DNA from: Scleropages formosus
Lineage: Eukaryota > Chordata > Actinopteri > Osteoglossiformes > Osteoglossidae
Reading direction: 5' to 3'
Length of the DNA: 64,000 nt
Assembly: GCF_900964775.1 (NCBI RefSeq)
Contig: NC_041815.1
Location: 11,869,443-11,933,442 of the forward strand
Part shown: positions 1 through 10,811 of the stretch, piece after piece
Numbering within the stretch: position 1 is the first letter of the stretch
Layout of the letters: the number at the start of each line of letters is the position of its first letter
Translations under genes and position numbers: made by a program
The notes under the pieces: generated by a model
The model's database searches: none
What the model was told of the DNA's origin: nothing
What the model saw: only the letters and a program-made list of their open reading frames with translations

Positions 1-249
1 GAAGTTGTGCCAGATGACTGATTTCCTTCCCATGATGTATGGCATCTTCTGCACATGTTGTAGGAGATACATCTGTTTTGAATCAATTTCCCCCCCCCCC
101 CATCTTCTATAACATGTGTTACATTATCATAATCACCTTTGTATTCCCTATCCATTTCATATGCAGCTACTCGTGCAATGAGTACTGGCAAAAATGGTGG
201 TATCAGACAAATGGTGCTCAGTTTTCCACAACTACTATTGTTCTGTTTA

Positions 250-258
250 GGGTTGCAG

Positions 259-310
<52 letters not shown>

Positions 311-521
311 TTTCAGAACCGCTTGTCCCATACGGGGTCACGGGGAACCGGAGCCTACCCGGCAACACAGGGCGTAAGGCCGGAGGGGGAGGGGACACAC
401 CCAGGACGGGACGCCAGTCCATCGCAAGGCACCCCAAGCGGGACTCAAACCCCAGACCCACTGGAGAGCAGGACCTGGTCCAACCCACTGCGCCACCGCA
501 CCCCCTTTTGGGTTGCAGGCA
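250..521 (-). repeat. tRNA-derived SINE with (CA/TG)n tail, flanked by 12-bp target duplication
   Basis: Read on the minus strand, the copy has a tRNA-like head (A box TGGCGCAGTGG, B box near GGTTTGAGTCC), a body through the 'gccttacgccctgtgttgcc' region, and a 3' end '..ggttctgaaaatg' running into a (TG)n tract (about 259-309). The 12-bp repeat GGGTTGCAGGCA occurs at 250-261 and 510-521, so the insertion boundaries are visible. The site lies inside an older dispersed repeat that continues after 521. I call this family SINE-1 in this annotation; at least a dozen copies occur in the window. Confidence 0.88.
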
Positions 522-825
522 TCCAGAGTCTATTCCAGAGTAACTAGGGGGTTACAGCAAGAATGGGATGCCAGTGCATTGCAGGGTAGCCATATGCTCA
601 CACATTCACTCACTATGGGAAAATTTAGTGTCTCCACTTCACATGAACTACATGTCTTTGGACTGAGGAAAGAAACTAGAGTGCCTAAAGGAAACCCATG
701 CAGACACAGGGAGAACACAAAAGGTCACACAGACTAAGCTGGATTCAGATCTACACACTAACATTTTAGGTGTTGTTAGGCATCAGTGCTACTCACAGTG
801 CCACCATGCTACCCGCTTTTGAGAA
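522..825 (-). repeat. Old dispersed fish repeat (SINE-2/L2-tail-related group), interrupted by SINE-1
   Basis: Contains the recurring motif catgtctttggactgag..gaaacc and 'gcagacacagggagaacac', which recurs near 61710-61770 and 62395-62475. It ends in a degraded segment resembling a tRNA-like head ('ctcacagtgccaccatgctacccgc'). Pieces of the same repeat lie on both sides of the SINE-1 insertion. The class assignment is uncertain. Confidence 0.55.
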
Positions 826-1361
826 GAGCAACTGCTAATTGAATACTCATGCCTCCCATAACAGTCCCATACAATGAAAACCCTTTAAAGTGGCTTGTGA
901 TAATGCAAATTCTTTTCTTCTTAAAACAGGCTACTTATAATTCAGTAGAATGGTATTTGTCTTTGTTGTGGTTATTTTACATTGCATGAACCTGAAAAAC
1001 AAGTAAGAGCAAACTAGACACAAATGCATGCAGGTAGCCTCACACAGGTGATTCATGACAATACAACAACTGGGTTATCATTTTAGTGATGAGTTGTCAA
1101 GAGTGATTAGTCAACACAATAACAAAGTAAAAATGGAGTAAATGACAGAACATAGTAAAGTCTTTGAAATATGTAAAGTTCATAAACTATATGAAAATGA
1201 TTTCAAGTCAAAAATAAAGTCATTTTTCTATGTAATCATAATATTTGTTTGCATTTACTTGGACAGCAGACACTTCTCTTCAAAGCGATATACAATAATT
1301 ATCATCTTGAATTTTGCTGACACATTTGTCTTTGAATGCTAGATACACTGCAATAAACAAT
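826..1361. other. AT-rich non-coding stretch
   Basis: No gene, splice-bounded exon or recognisable repeat seen, apart from a short echo of the 'agcagacacttctcttcaaagcg' L2-type tail motif at 1264-1288. The short open frame at 1142-1342 has no recognisable motif. Confidence 0.5.
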
Positions 1362-1628
1362 TGTCTACACATTTATGGAGATTGTGCAGTCCAGAGACAT
1401 GCTGTTCAGGTTCCCCTGTACTGTGTGAATGACACAGAGAGAGTTTGTGTGTTCCATTGATGCATGGATGAGTGACCCATTGTAAGTTATGTATCTAGCA
1501 GTGTAAGTCACCTTGGTAAATAAGGTGTGTGGGCTGATAACACTACATAGTAACCATTGTAAGTTGTTCTGGAGAAAAGCATCTGCTAAGTGAATAATGT
1601 AAATGTAAATAAATGTAAATGTAAATGT
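1362..1628 (+). repeat. SINE-2 / L2-type 3' tail copy with (AATGTA)n end
   Basis: Plus-strand copy of the repeat whose 3' part reads '..gtgtgtgggctgataacac..' and '..gttctggagaaaagcatctgctaa', ending in tandem AATGTA units (1595-1628). The 'ttggagaaaagcgtctgctaa' end is the conserved 3' tail shared by fish L2 LINEs and the SINEs that use them. The same middle section is found inverted at 10450-10575, 24513-24603, 57806-58030 and 58198-58375. Confidence 0.75.
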
Positions 1629-2027
1629 AGCAGTGTAGTGTATCACACTGATTCTCTCCCTCTCTCTCCATATAAAGGATAAGGCAGGATTTGGCATGGT
1701 TGTTCTGTAATGGATAATTCAAAGTGATGGGTTCACAAAGTGTTCTTAGTCATATATACAGTACAAAATATACAAGTGAAAGTATTTGGTTTAACGAATG
1801 TAACTTGGGGTACAGTTATTTTTGCATCTGCACTACTTCCATTTTTGTACTACTCACATGATTTCCTCCAAACCAACATACAGAGCTGGTAATTACACAC
1901 CTATTATGTCAGATAAAAAAGACTGGTTCTTATTTAATAATTTTGTGGTAAAACTAAGAGACACAGGGGGTTCACATACTTTCAAGCAGCACTGTACATA
2001 CACACATTTAAATGTTCATGGGGGTAT

Positions 2028-2145
2028 GATGCTGCAGCAGGTAATAGTAGTGCCTCGGCACTCCTGGGCTGTGGTTTCAGGTCTGGGGTTCATATTAGGT
2101 TTTATCTGGGTGGGGTTTTGTGTGTATCCTCCCAGAGTCTAAACT
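2028..2145 (+). repeat. SINE-2 5' fragment (tRNA-like head region)
   Basis: 'gcagcaggtaatagtagtgcctcggcactc' and '..tgtgtgtatcctcccagagtc' match, in degenerate form, the head and first body part of the dispersed fish repeat seen inverted near 62395-62520. Flanking DNA from 1629 to 3300 otherwise shows no gene or clear repeat. Confidence 0.4.
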
Positions 2146-3342
2146 CATGCAGTGAACAAAACAGCACTGAACCACTTCTATACCCTTTCATATCACAAAA
2201 TTAATGTATGTGTTTGCCAAGAATCAGCTTCAACGCATTTGCTGTAGTTCACTTCTTGAATAATGTAAAGAATACAATCCAGTTGCATAGAACTTGTAAT
2301 TTCATATTGTGAAGCAGTTTCTTAAAGTGTGCGTTAACACTAAGGCTTGGTGGTAGTAGGCTTCATTGCCCTGTAAATGAATTTTCAGCCCTGCATCTGC
2401 TTTTTGTTCATTAAGGTAAATATAGAGCTCTATATTCCTTACTTCTAGCTGAAAGCAGTTGGCTTTGTAAGGGGACTATGGTGTTCAGAGTGGTGCAAGT
2501 CCTAAGTACCTTACTCGAGGGTATTACAGAAGGAGTGAAGACTGGAACTAGAGATCTTCAGATAGGAAGTAAACAGCCCAAACCATTTCACAGTCCTGCT
2601 GCCCTCTGCAACGCGCTCTCATTACAGGTGATGTTTTTTAGTTATCATGGTAATTCTCAAATGCCATGAATCCCTTAAGATTAGTTGTGCATTATGCAAA
2701 TAATAATGTGAGGTAGGAATCAGAGAGCTCAAATCCTTGATGCTATACATCCCAGCATTTAAATATTGGTTAATACACAGCAAGCCTCAGAGAACAGCTC
2801 AGGGTGTGCGTTGTTTTGTGCCTGTGGCAGATTGTTAGAGCAGGTAAGAACGATACTTCGAAGGCAGATGAAAAAATGACCCCATGTATTAATAGGACAA
2901 GATAAAGGAGCAATTTCACTGTAATTGAAAAAATTTCACATTCTGAAATTGTTATAATCAAATAAAATCAATTGAATCGATAATAAAATGACAGATATCA
3001 ATTGCACAATTGTTTTATGAATAATCCTCATGTATACATCTGTCAATATGCCTGAATTGTTTGTCACAGCTAAACAAAATCATTTTTAGTTCTATTAGTG
3101 GAGTAACTGAATGTTACTGTAATGTAATTCTTCAAGTGCATGAAATAATTTAATTTTTGTTCCAGTTACTCAGATATTGTTATCAACCGTGTGTTAAATG
3201 ACCACTTGAACAAATGCACAATTTCAAATTGTGAAAGTTAATTACTGTTAAATGTGTTGAATGAAATGTTTCAGCATTTTAAATTAATGTTTTTTTTCCT
3301 CTCTTCTTGATGCTTTGCAGTCAGCGTTGCTTTTGGTTTGTC

Positions 3343-4290
3343 ATGTCGTACACCAATGCAAGTACCATAACCGAGTTTTTGTTGATGGGGTTCCCTGGAC
3401 TCCAATCCTGGTACTATGGGCCAGTGGCAGGACTTTTCCTTGTTGTCTATCTGGCCATTTTATCAGGGAATGGGCTCCTTTTAGTTTTTGTGGGCACTGA
3501 GAGAAGTCTTCAAAAACCTACATACCTCATATTTTGTAATCTGGCCATTTCAGACATTGCCTTTGCTACCACCACTTTGCCCAAAGCCATTGCCCGATAT
3601 TGGGTAGAAGACCAAATCATCTCTTTTAATGGCTGTTTCCTTCAGATGTTTATGGTCCATTTGTTGGGATCAATCAATTCTTTTCTTCTCATGATAATGG
3701 CTCTTGATCGTTACATAGCCATATGCAGTCCCCTTAGATACCAGACACTGATTAAAAACTCTTCAGTACTGATCTTGTGTGGCCTCTCCTGGCTTATACC
3801 ATCAATCTGGATGATTACTATTGTTGTACAGGCCTACTTTCTTTCATACTGCAACTCTAACAAAATTTTCCAGTGTTACTGTGATCATATTGGAATAGTG
3901 GGACTAGCATGTGAAAATACTTGGAAGGTCCAAACTGTAGCATATGTTGCAGCCATGACTCTGTTGTTAGGTCCACTCACATTTATATTATTTTCTTACA
4001 TTTCCATTATTATCACTGTAATGAAAATAGCACATTTGGAGGGTAGATACAAAACCTTCTCTACTTGTAGTCCTCAGCTTTTTGTCATATGCCTCTATTA
4101 TGTCCCCCGTTGTTTTAATTATCTGGCCAACCGCGTTTGGTTCAACTTCAGTGCAGAAGTACGGATTGTTATGATTCTGCTTTACAGCCTCTTTCCCCCA
4201 GTGGTCAACCCTTTGATATATTGCTTCAGAACTAAAGAAATTAAGGAGTTATTGAGCAAAAAGTTTAAAGCAAGAAGGATAGGGTTTTGA
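3343..4290 (+). CDS. Olfactory receptor, fish class I-like
   Basis: A single-exon 315-residue seven-transmembrane odorant receptor of the plasma membrane of olfactory neurons, coupling to G-olf by family knowledge. Diagnostic motifs are visible: N-glycosylation sequon NAS at residues 5-7, GFPGL in the N-terminal tail, MALDRYIAIC at 119-128 after TM3, KTFSTC before TM6, and NPLIYCFRTKEI from about 289 at the end of TM7. Length is normal for the family. I chose the ATG at 3343, although the frame is open slightly further upstream. A polypyrimidine tract with tttgcag ends at 3320 and looks like the acceptor of a 5'UTR intron, as is usual for these genes, so the upstream ATG at 3310 would be intronic. 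No frame break is seen, and the gene looks functional. The class I-like assignment rests on the GFPGL motif and overall appearance. Confidence 0.93.
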   Translation: MSYTNASTITEFLLMGFPGLQSWYYGPVAGLFLVVYLAILSGNGLLLVFVGTERSLQKPTYLIFCNLAISDIAFATTTLPKAIARYWVEDQIISFNGCFLQMFMVHLLGSINSFLLMIMALDRYIAICSPLRYQTLIKNSSVLILCGLSWLIPSIWMITIVVQAYFLSYCNSNKIFQCYCDHIGIVGLACENTWKVQTVAYVAAMTLLLGPLTFILFSYISIIITVMKIAHLEGRYKTFSTCSPQLFVICLYYVPRCFNYLANRVWFNFSAEVRIVMILLYSLFPPVVNPLIYCFRTKEIKELLSKKFKARRIGF

Positions 4291-4937
4291 GTAGGCTGTA
4301 GCTATAACTAGCAAACTTAAGGACTTATAAATAAGCCTGGCTCAAAGTAAGGCTCTCGGTTACATAACTGTGAAGTGAAAAAGGTTATTCCAAAACAGCA
4401 TAGTCTAGTCCTAACACAGCACAGAATGATTTTTAATTATTAACTACTCCATCTCTACTCCAAGTCGATCCCTTTTCCTGAGATTTTGGTGGTCTGGAGT
4501 CTATCTTAGAAACCTGTCTCTACGCCACTCCTCTGCATTGCCTATATATTGTATTGAGGTCAGGTGATGGAAGGTGACAATGTTCAATCCAGATTGTGGG
4601 TGTGTTGTTTTTAGTAAATTGTAGAAAAGGTAACTTATCTAAATCAATGGCAATTTTCACAAGGTCGGGACAGAGGTTCTACAGAAAAAAAAAAAAAAAA
4701 CTGACAGTGTATAATGCAATTGTTTTAACAGACTTTTAACAGTTTCAAACAAAATGTATTTTCATCATTGATTATAATGTGAATGGAATTAGATTACATT
4801 TTCCCATCATCATCACTGCTGTTTTGCCATCAGTTTTTTCAGTCTTTTAAAGTTTTACTCACTTATTTAACTGGATGTCAAATGTAGCATTTCAGGTTGA
4901 GTACCTTGCTCAAGAAAGAACTTTCTGTAGTACAGCT
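4291..4937. other. Non-coding DNA downstream of the receptor gene
   Basis: AT-rich. Contains an 18-nt poly(A) run near 4682-4700 and no recognisable gene or repeat. Confidence 0.5.
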
Positions 4938-4941
4938 GAGA

Positions 4942-4983
<42 letters not shown>

Positions 4984-5187
4984 CTGAACCGCTTGTCCCA
5001 TACGGGGTCGCGGGGAGCCGGAGCCTAACCCGACAACACAGGGCAGAAGGCCAGAGGGGGAGGGGACACACCCAGGACCGGACGCCAGTCCATCGCAAGG
5101 CACCCCAAGCAGGACTTGAGCCCCAGACCCACCGGAGAGCAGGCCCTGGTCCAACCCACTGCACCATCGCACCCCACCGAGAAATTT
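4938..5187 (-). repeat. SINE-1 copy, (CA)n tail, 9-bp target duplication
   Basis: Minus-strand SINE-1 body at 4982-5176 with its (TG)n tail at 4947-4981. GAGAAATTT is present at 4938-4946 and 5179-5187, marking the target-site duplication. B box reads GGCTCAAGTCC. Confidence 0.9.
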
Positions 5188-5910
5188 GCTTTACGCTAGT
5201 TAACTCTAGAGAAAAAAAAAGCAACTGTACAATGAGGTCAAATCATTAACAGATTTGGAAAGGAATAAATTAAGGAACAAAATTTTCCGTCCTCATTGTG
5301 CTGTTCCTTTAATAAAACCAACAAAGCCAATTATTTTGCGTTTTCCACTTTCTGTCAGATCTATTCTTCTACACTATTCAGTTTCTTTACTAACTGAATC
5401 TCACAACAAGCACAACTAAAAAAATCTTTCTATTGCTCTGCTCTCATGTTCCACCATATATTGTTTTTTTTAACAAAACATCAATATACATTCCATATAA
5501 TAACTTCCTTACATCTGAAATTAATGTAAATAAAGAAAATGCTTCAAAATTAAAAATATAAAAATGTGAAAAGAGGTGCAATAAAAATTTTGAAATTTAT
5601 TACATTTTGGTTACTAAGACATTGAAAGACAGATTGTTCTAGCTACAGTGGTGCTAATTTACAGACCAAATGCGCATACAAATAGATATACTTTATATAT
5701 AAAATGTAAGCTGTATAGTATGTTGCAATGTGAAATGTAAAATGGCAAGCTGAAAAACACTTGAGAAGTATCTCAGTTTCTCTAGTCTTTATATATAACC
5801 ATGAATAATCATCATCAGAAGAAACAACCCAGCTCAAATGGCTTCTCTCCTTCAAATTTGACCTATTTGCTTGTATTACACAATATAAACAACTGTTTTA
5901 CTTACTTTTT
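5188..5910. other. AT-rich non-coding stretch
   Basis: No gene or confident repeat seen. Short open frames here lack recognisable motifs. Confidence 0.5.
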
Positions 5911-6070
5911 AATGAATGAATCAATGAATGAGCTTAATTGCCAAGCATGTTTACACATACAAGGAATTTGTCTTGGTGACAGGAACTTCCACAGCACAGA
6001 CAGAATGACAGTGACAAGACACAAATAATACAAGTTGAGTCAGCTAGTAAAAGATTCAAAGATATATATA
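5911..6070 (-). mobile_element. Rex1 LINE 3' end, distal part (interrupted copy)
   Basis: After an (ATGA)n tail, the sequence from 5932 matches the Rex1 3'UTR seen at 17764-17855 (+) and 24681-24780 (-), for example 'caaggaatttgtcttggtg'. It breaks off at 6070 exactly where the R4-like LINE begins and resumes after 9120. Confidence 0.82.
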
Positions 6071-6145
6071 GTGGCTGGATAGTGTAGTGGTAAGATTGCT
6101 GCCTTTCACATAGGAAACTGGGGTTTGAATCCTGGTCATGGCCCC
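6071..6145 (+). other. tRNA-like (Glu-like) segment at the 5' end of the R4-like LINE
   Basis: Contains an A box (TAGTGTAGTGG, 6079-6089) and a B box (GGTTTGAATCC, about 6123-6133) at tRNA-like spacing. The cctttcacatagg loop region resembles tRNA-Glu(TTC). It probably acted as an internal pol III promoter or came from a SINE. It does not fold as a full tRNA by eye. Confidence 0.55.
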
Positions 6146-7628
6146 CCTACCTACAGTAGGGGGGTCCTTAGGCAACACCTCCTTATGCTTGGCTCTGCCT
6201 ACCTTGGATATGAGAGTGAAACAAACAAAGAGAGTCATGCTGGCTCAGATGTTGGGGAACCAGGACATACTGATGATAAGTGGGCTACTGGACAAGAGAT
6301 GAGAATAGGGAACTGTTATGGCTGATGACCAAGTGAAGTACCTACTGAAAGTCTACTAGAAGATGTGAATGCAGCACTATGAACAATCCCTACTGTCACC
6401 ATCACTGACACCAACCAGCTGATGTACAACAGAGATGCTTGGATACAAGATGAATACCAAGCATAAGAAGCAGTATCCTTAATGGAAAAGAAGGCTAGAG
6501 GCCAAGATCAAGGCAGCATGAAGGGAAGTTAGCCAGCTATCAGAACTACAGAAAGGTGTGATGAAGACCCTGCCTAAGAAGTACAGCAAGCTGTGTATAC
6601 CTGAGGCCTTAGAAACTGCCAAGCAAAGACTCACAGCCTTGACTAACCGCCTGAAGAGGTACACAAGAGAGATAGAGGGCAGAAGAATAAACCAGATGTT
6701 CTCCACAGAACCATCCAAAGTGTACTCTCAGTGGCAGGGTAACAACATGAGAGTGGACCCACCAAGGTTGGAGACTGAGCAATACTGTAAAAACATATGG
6801 GAGAAGGAGGCATCACACAACAACAAAGCCCAGTGGTTAGTGGATCTAAGAGCAGACCACAGCAACCTCCCTGAACAGGATCCAGTAACCATCACAGTGG
6901 CAGACATCCAAGAAAGAGTCTCAAGTATGAAGAACTGGACAGCACCAGGCCCTGACATGATCCATGTCTTTTGGCTAAAGAAGCTAACTGCACTCCATGA
7001 GCGCCTGGCAACACAAATGAACCAGCTGCTAATAGATGGGACCCACCCTGAAAGGTTAACAGAAGGCCGGACAGTCGTGATCCTGAAGGACCCCTAGAAA
7101 GCAGCAGTCCCATCCAGCTATCGCCTGATAACCTGCCTCTGCACAACATGGAAGCTGCTCTCAGGTATCATAGTGGCTAAGATGAACAGGCATATGGCTC
7201 AATACATGAGTGAGGCCCAGAAAGGAATTGGTAGAAACACCACAGGAGTGAAACACCAGCTACTGGTAGACAGAACAGTCACTTGAGACTGCAAGACCAG
7301 ACAGACCAACCTGTGCACCGCCTGGATTGACTACAAGAAAGCCTATGTCTCGATGCCTCACTCATGGATCCTGGAATGCTTAGAACTATACAAGATCAAC
7401 AGGACACTAAGAGCCTTCATCAGGAACTCAAGGGGGCAGTGGAAAACAACCCTAGAGGCCAACTCCAAGCAAATTGCGCAAGTCACCATCAAGTGTGGCA
7501 TCTACCAAGGAGATGCATTGTCCCCACTGCTGTTCTGCATAGGCCTGAACCCCCTCAGCCAGATCATCACCAAGACTGGCTATGGATACTGACTACGGAA
7601 TGGAGTAAACATCAGTCATCTCCTCTAC

Positions 7629-9056
7629 ATGGATGACATCAAGCTGTATGCCAAGAGTGAACGAGACATCGATTCCCTGATCCACACCACCAGGATCTAC
7701 AGCAATGACATCGGAATGTCATTCAGATTGGATAAGTGTAGCCAGATGGTAACAAAGAGAGGGAAGGTAGTCAGAACTGAGGGGATTGTACCACCAGAAG
7801 GCAACATAGCAGATGTTGAGGATAGCTACAAGTACCTTGGAATCCCGCAGGCGCATGGGAATCATGAAGAGGCCACAAGGAAAGCAGCAACTGCCAAATA
7901 CCTGCAGAGAGTAAGGCAAGTCCTGAGAAGTCAGCTGAATGGGAAGAACAAGGTCCGGGCTATCAACACCTACGCCCTGCCGGTCATCAGATACCCCGCT
8001 GGCATAATAAGCTGGCCAAAAGAAGAGATAGAAGCCACTGACATCAAGACAAGGAAGCTCCTGACAATGCATGGAGGGTTTCACCCCAAATTCAGCACCC
8101 TGAGGCTGTACACTAAGCGGAAAGAAGGAGGCCGAGGACTAGCGAGCATCAGAGCCACTATCCGGGATGAAACAACAAAGATCTTTGACTACATCAGGAA
8201 GATGGCCCTGACTGATGAGATACTTAGTGAATGCCTCAGGCAGCAGAAACCCGAGAAGGAGGAGGAGGAAGAACAGGAACAATCATGGAAGGACAAACCC
8301 CTACACGGTATGTACCACCGGCAGATTGAAGAAGTGGCTGATATCGAAAAATCATACCAGTGGCTGGACAAAGCTGGACTGAAAGACAGCACAGAGGCAC
8401 TAATCATAGCAGCACAGGAACAAGCTCTAAGTACAAGATCAATAGAGGCTGGGGTCTACCACACCAGGCAGGACCCCAGGTGCAGGCTGTGCAAAGATGC
8501 CCCTGAGACAATCCAGCACATAACAGCAGGGTGTAAGATGCTAGCAGGCAAGGCATACATGGAACGCCATAACCAAGTGGCTGGCATAGTGTACAGGAAC
8601 ATCTGTGCCGAGTATGGGCTGGAAGTCCCAAGATCAAAGTGGGATACACCCCCAAGGGTGGTCGAGAATGACCAAGCTAAGATCCTGTGGGACTTCCAGA
8701 TCCAGACTGACAAACTGGTAATGGCTAACCAACCGGACATAGTAGTGGTGGACAAACAGAGGAAGAAAGCCGTAGTGATAGATGTCACCATCCCAAGCGA
8801 TGGCAACATCAGAAAGAAAGAACATGAGAAGCTTGAGAAATACCAAGGACTGAGAGGGGAGCTGGAAAAGATGTGGAAGGTGAAGGCAACAGTGGTCCCC
8901 GTGGTAATCGGAACACTTGGGGCTGTGACCCCTAAGCTGGGAGAGTGGCTCCAGCAGATCCCGGGAACAACATTCGAGATCTCTGTCCAGAAGAGCGCGG
9001 TCCTAGGAACAGCTAAGATACTGCGCAGAACCCTCAAGCTCCCAGGCCTCTGGTAG
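7629..9056 (+). CDS. LINE RT C-terminal half plus restriction-like endonuclease (fragment ORF)
   Basis: The longest surviving open stretch (475 residues) of the R4-like LINE. It starts at the MDD of the RT active site and runs through the thumb, a zinc knuckle (CRLC at about residue 285) and the PD-(D/E)xK nuclease to KLPGLW and a stop. A Glu-rich run (8260-8282) sits between RT and knuckle. It is in the same frame as the upstream pieces 6558-7097 and 7353-7592, so this is not an independent gene. Confidence 0.85.
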   Translation: MDDIKLYAKSERDIDSLIHTTRIYSNDIGMSFRLDKCSQMVTKRGKVVRTEGIVPPEGNIADVEDSYKYLGIPQAHGNHEEATRKAATAKYLQRVRQVLRSQLNGKNKVRAINTYALPVIRYPAGIISWPKEEIEATDIKTRKLLTMHGGFHPKFSTLRLYTKRKEGGRGLASIRATIRDETTKIFDYIRKMALTDEILSECLRQQKPEKEEEEEQEQSWKDKPLHGMYHRQIEEVADIEKSYQWLDKAGLKDSTEALIIAAQEQALSTRSIEAGVYHTRQDPRCRLCKDAPETIQHITAGCKMLAGKAYMERHNQVAGIVYRNICAEYGLEVPRSKWDTPPRVVENDQAKILWDFQIQTDKLVMANQPDIVVVDKQRKKAVVIDVTIPSDGNIRKKEHEKLEKYQGLRGELEKMWKVKATVVPVVIGTLGAVTPKLGEWLQQIPGTTFEISVQKSAVLGTAKILRRTLKLPGLW

Positions 9057-9120
9057 AGGACCCAAGTTTGAAGGAGTAAGACCGCCCGCTAAAAGGGGGC
9101 GAGTGGGGAGACTTTTTTTT

Positions 9121-9606
9121 ATATACATAGCGAGAGAGAGAGTATAAAGTAGACAATATACAAAATAGACACTAGACATTATATGTTTGTACAGGTATGT
9201 TATATACAATGCAAGGGAAAGTAAATAAGAGATATGATGTGAAAAATAAATATAAATAGTGTTGTTTATTGCACCAGCTTACTCCCTAGGGGGCATTTAG
9301 CTGTTCATGAGGTAGATGGCCTGAGGAAAGAAACTTTTCCTGTGCCTGGCTGTCCTGGTGCTCAGCGCCCTGTAGCGCCGGCCAGACGGCAAAAGTTCAA
9401 AGAGTAAGTGGCCTGGGTGCGAAGGGTCTAGAATGATTTTGCTAGCCATTTTTCTCACTCTACACGAGTACAATTCCTGGAGAGCAGGGTGGGGTGTGCT
9501 GATGATTTCTCCAGCCGTCCGGACTATCCCCTGTAATCTTCTGAGGTCTAATTTTGTAGCTGAGCAGAACCAGAGAGTTATAGAGGTGCAGAGGACAGAC
9601 TTCACG
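9121..9606 (-). mobile_element. Rex1 LINE 3' part, proximal piece (RT C-terminus and 3'UTR)
   Basis: On the minus strand the frame 9605-9297 encodes the Rex1 C-terminus (SVLCTSITLWF..., ending ...FFPQAIYLMNS). It is clearly related to the C-terminus of the intact copy ending at 17583. The 3'UTR continues to 9121, is interrupted by the R4-like LINE, and resumes at 6070. The copy is 5'-truncated at about 9606. Confidence 0.85.
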
Positions 9607-9857
9607 CTAACAAAAAATAAAAGGCTGATAATATCAATATTAACTAATTAACCAATATTATTGGTACACAGTTCCACTTGGATTAATTCAGAACATGGAT
9701 AAAGCAATTTTGCCAGAGCTGCTTTTAAGACATTGTTTGGATATTAATTTTTTCAAGATGTGTGCATGGAATATACAAAACACCATTCTTTACTTTCACT
9801 GCCTGTTGATGCATATGTTGTTTGTTTATAATAACTTCCTGTTGCTTATAACTTCAG

Positions 9858-10050
9858 ATGCCCCACACACACACACTCTCTCAGAACCACTTGTCCCATA
9901 CAGGGTCGTGGAGCCTACCCGGCAACACAGGGCATAAGACCAGAGGGGGGACACCAGTCCATCGCAAGGCACCCCAAGCGGGACTCGAACCCCAGACCCA
10001 CCAGAAAGCAGGACTGTGGACCACACCACACCACACCACACCACACCACC
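9858..10050 (-). repeat. SINE-1 copy, shortened, with CCACA tandem repeat at its head
   Basis: Minus-strand SINE-1 with a short (CA)n tail (9862-9876) and B box GGTTCGAGTCC. Its tRNA-head end has expanded into (CCACA)n at about 10020-10050. No target duplication recognised. Confidence 0.8.
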
Positions 10051-10449
10051 ACTTTTTTGAAATTACTGGCTTCCTTGTCATACAGTACAGAGATTAGCTA
10101 TACTGCTGCATTATGGAATTTTCATGGTCCTAAATCAAATCTGCAAAGAGTAAAGCAAACAAGTGAGTTAATGGTGAATCTAAGTGGACAGTTTACTAAC
10201 GATGAAAAAAGGGAAAATCTGCTGGTATGGCCTCTACAAGTGGCTACTGATGCAGTCTTTGAGGGCCATAAGGACAACCCTTTCAAATAGATTCCAAAAT
10301 ATCGAAAAGGTCCCTGTGAAAATCTGACATGAAACAGGGACCTAATATGTCATGGGTGAGCATCCAAGATCACTCCTATGGTCCATATCCATCCCAGTGA
10401 ACTATTTAAGCCCCTTGAAAGTTAGCACCATTTTATGGATTTCAGAAGA
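10051..10449. other. Non-coding stretch
   Basis: No gene or clear repeat seen. Confidence 0.45.
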
Positions 10450-10773
10450 TGATGACCAACTGCCATGATGGATGCTTTTCTCCAAAGTGACTTCCAGTGA
10501 ACTCTGTGTAGTATCAGCCCACACACCTTATTCACCAAGGCAACTTACACTGCTAGATATATTACTTATAATGGATCACTCATAGGGGCGGGGTGGCGCA
10601 GTGGGTTGGACTGCAGTCCTGCTCTCCGGTGGGTCTGGGGTTCTAGTCCTGCTTGGGGTGCCTTGCGATGGACTGGCGTCCCGTCCTGGGTGTGTCCCCT
10701 CCCTCTCTCCAGCCTTACGCCCTGTGTTGCCGGGTAGGCTCCGTGACCCCGTATGGGACAAGTGGTTCTGAAA

Positions 10774-10811
<38 letters not shown>

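Larger units (their letters stand above)
6071..9118 (+). mobile_element. R4/Dong/Rex6-like LINE with restriction-like endonuclease, broken
   Basis: One reading frame (from at least 6558 to the stop at 9054) encodes an RT and a C-terminal nuclease. Visible parts are the APGPD motif near 6950, GDALSPLLF near 7510, the catalytic YMDD at about 7627, a CRLC..H..C zinc knuckle at about 8480-8540, and a PD-(D/E)xK-type endonuclease (PDIVVVDKQ...VVIDVTIP) at about 8735-8800. The order RT, zinc knuckle, then nuclease identifies the R2-type branch. The R4/Dong/Rex6 clade is my best match; Hero or NeSL are alternatives. The frame is broken by in-frame stops at 7095 (TAG), 7284 (TGA) and 7590 (TGA), and the region before 6558 is more decayed. 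It ends near 9118 in a short T run and is inserted in a Rex1 copy. Confidence 0.8.

Noticed and set aside
39-543. Proteins with His-Thr or Cys-Val runs, here and at 4875-5249, 9826-10097, 10566-10850 and similar places
   Set aside because: They are translations of (CA)n tails and SINE-1 bodies.
8456-9037. A 193-residue minus-strand protein
   Set aside because: It is the antisense shadow of the R4-like LINE ORF, with no domain of its own.
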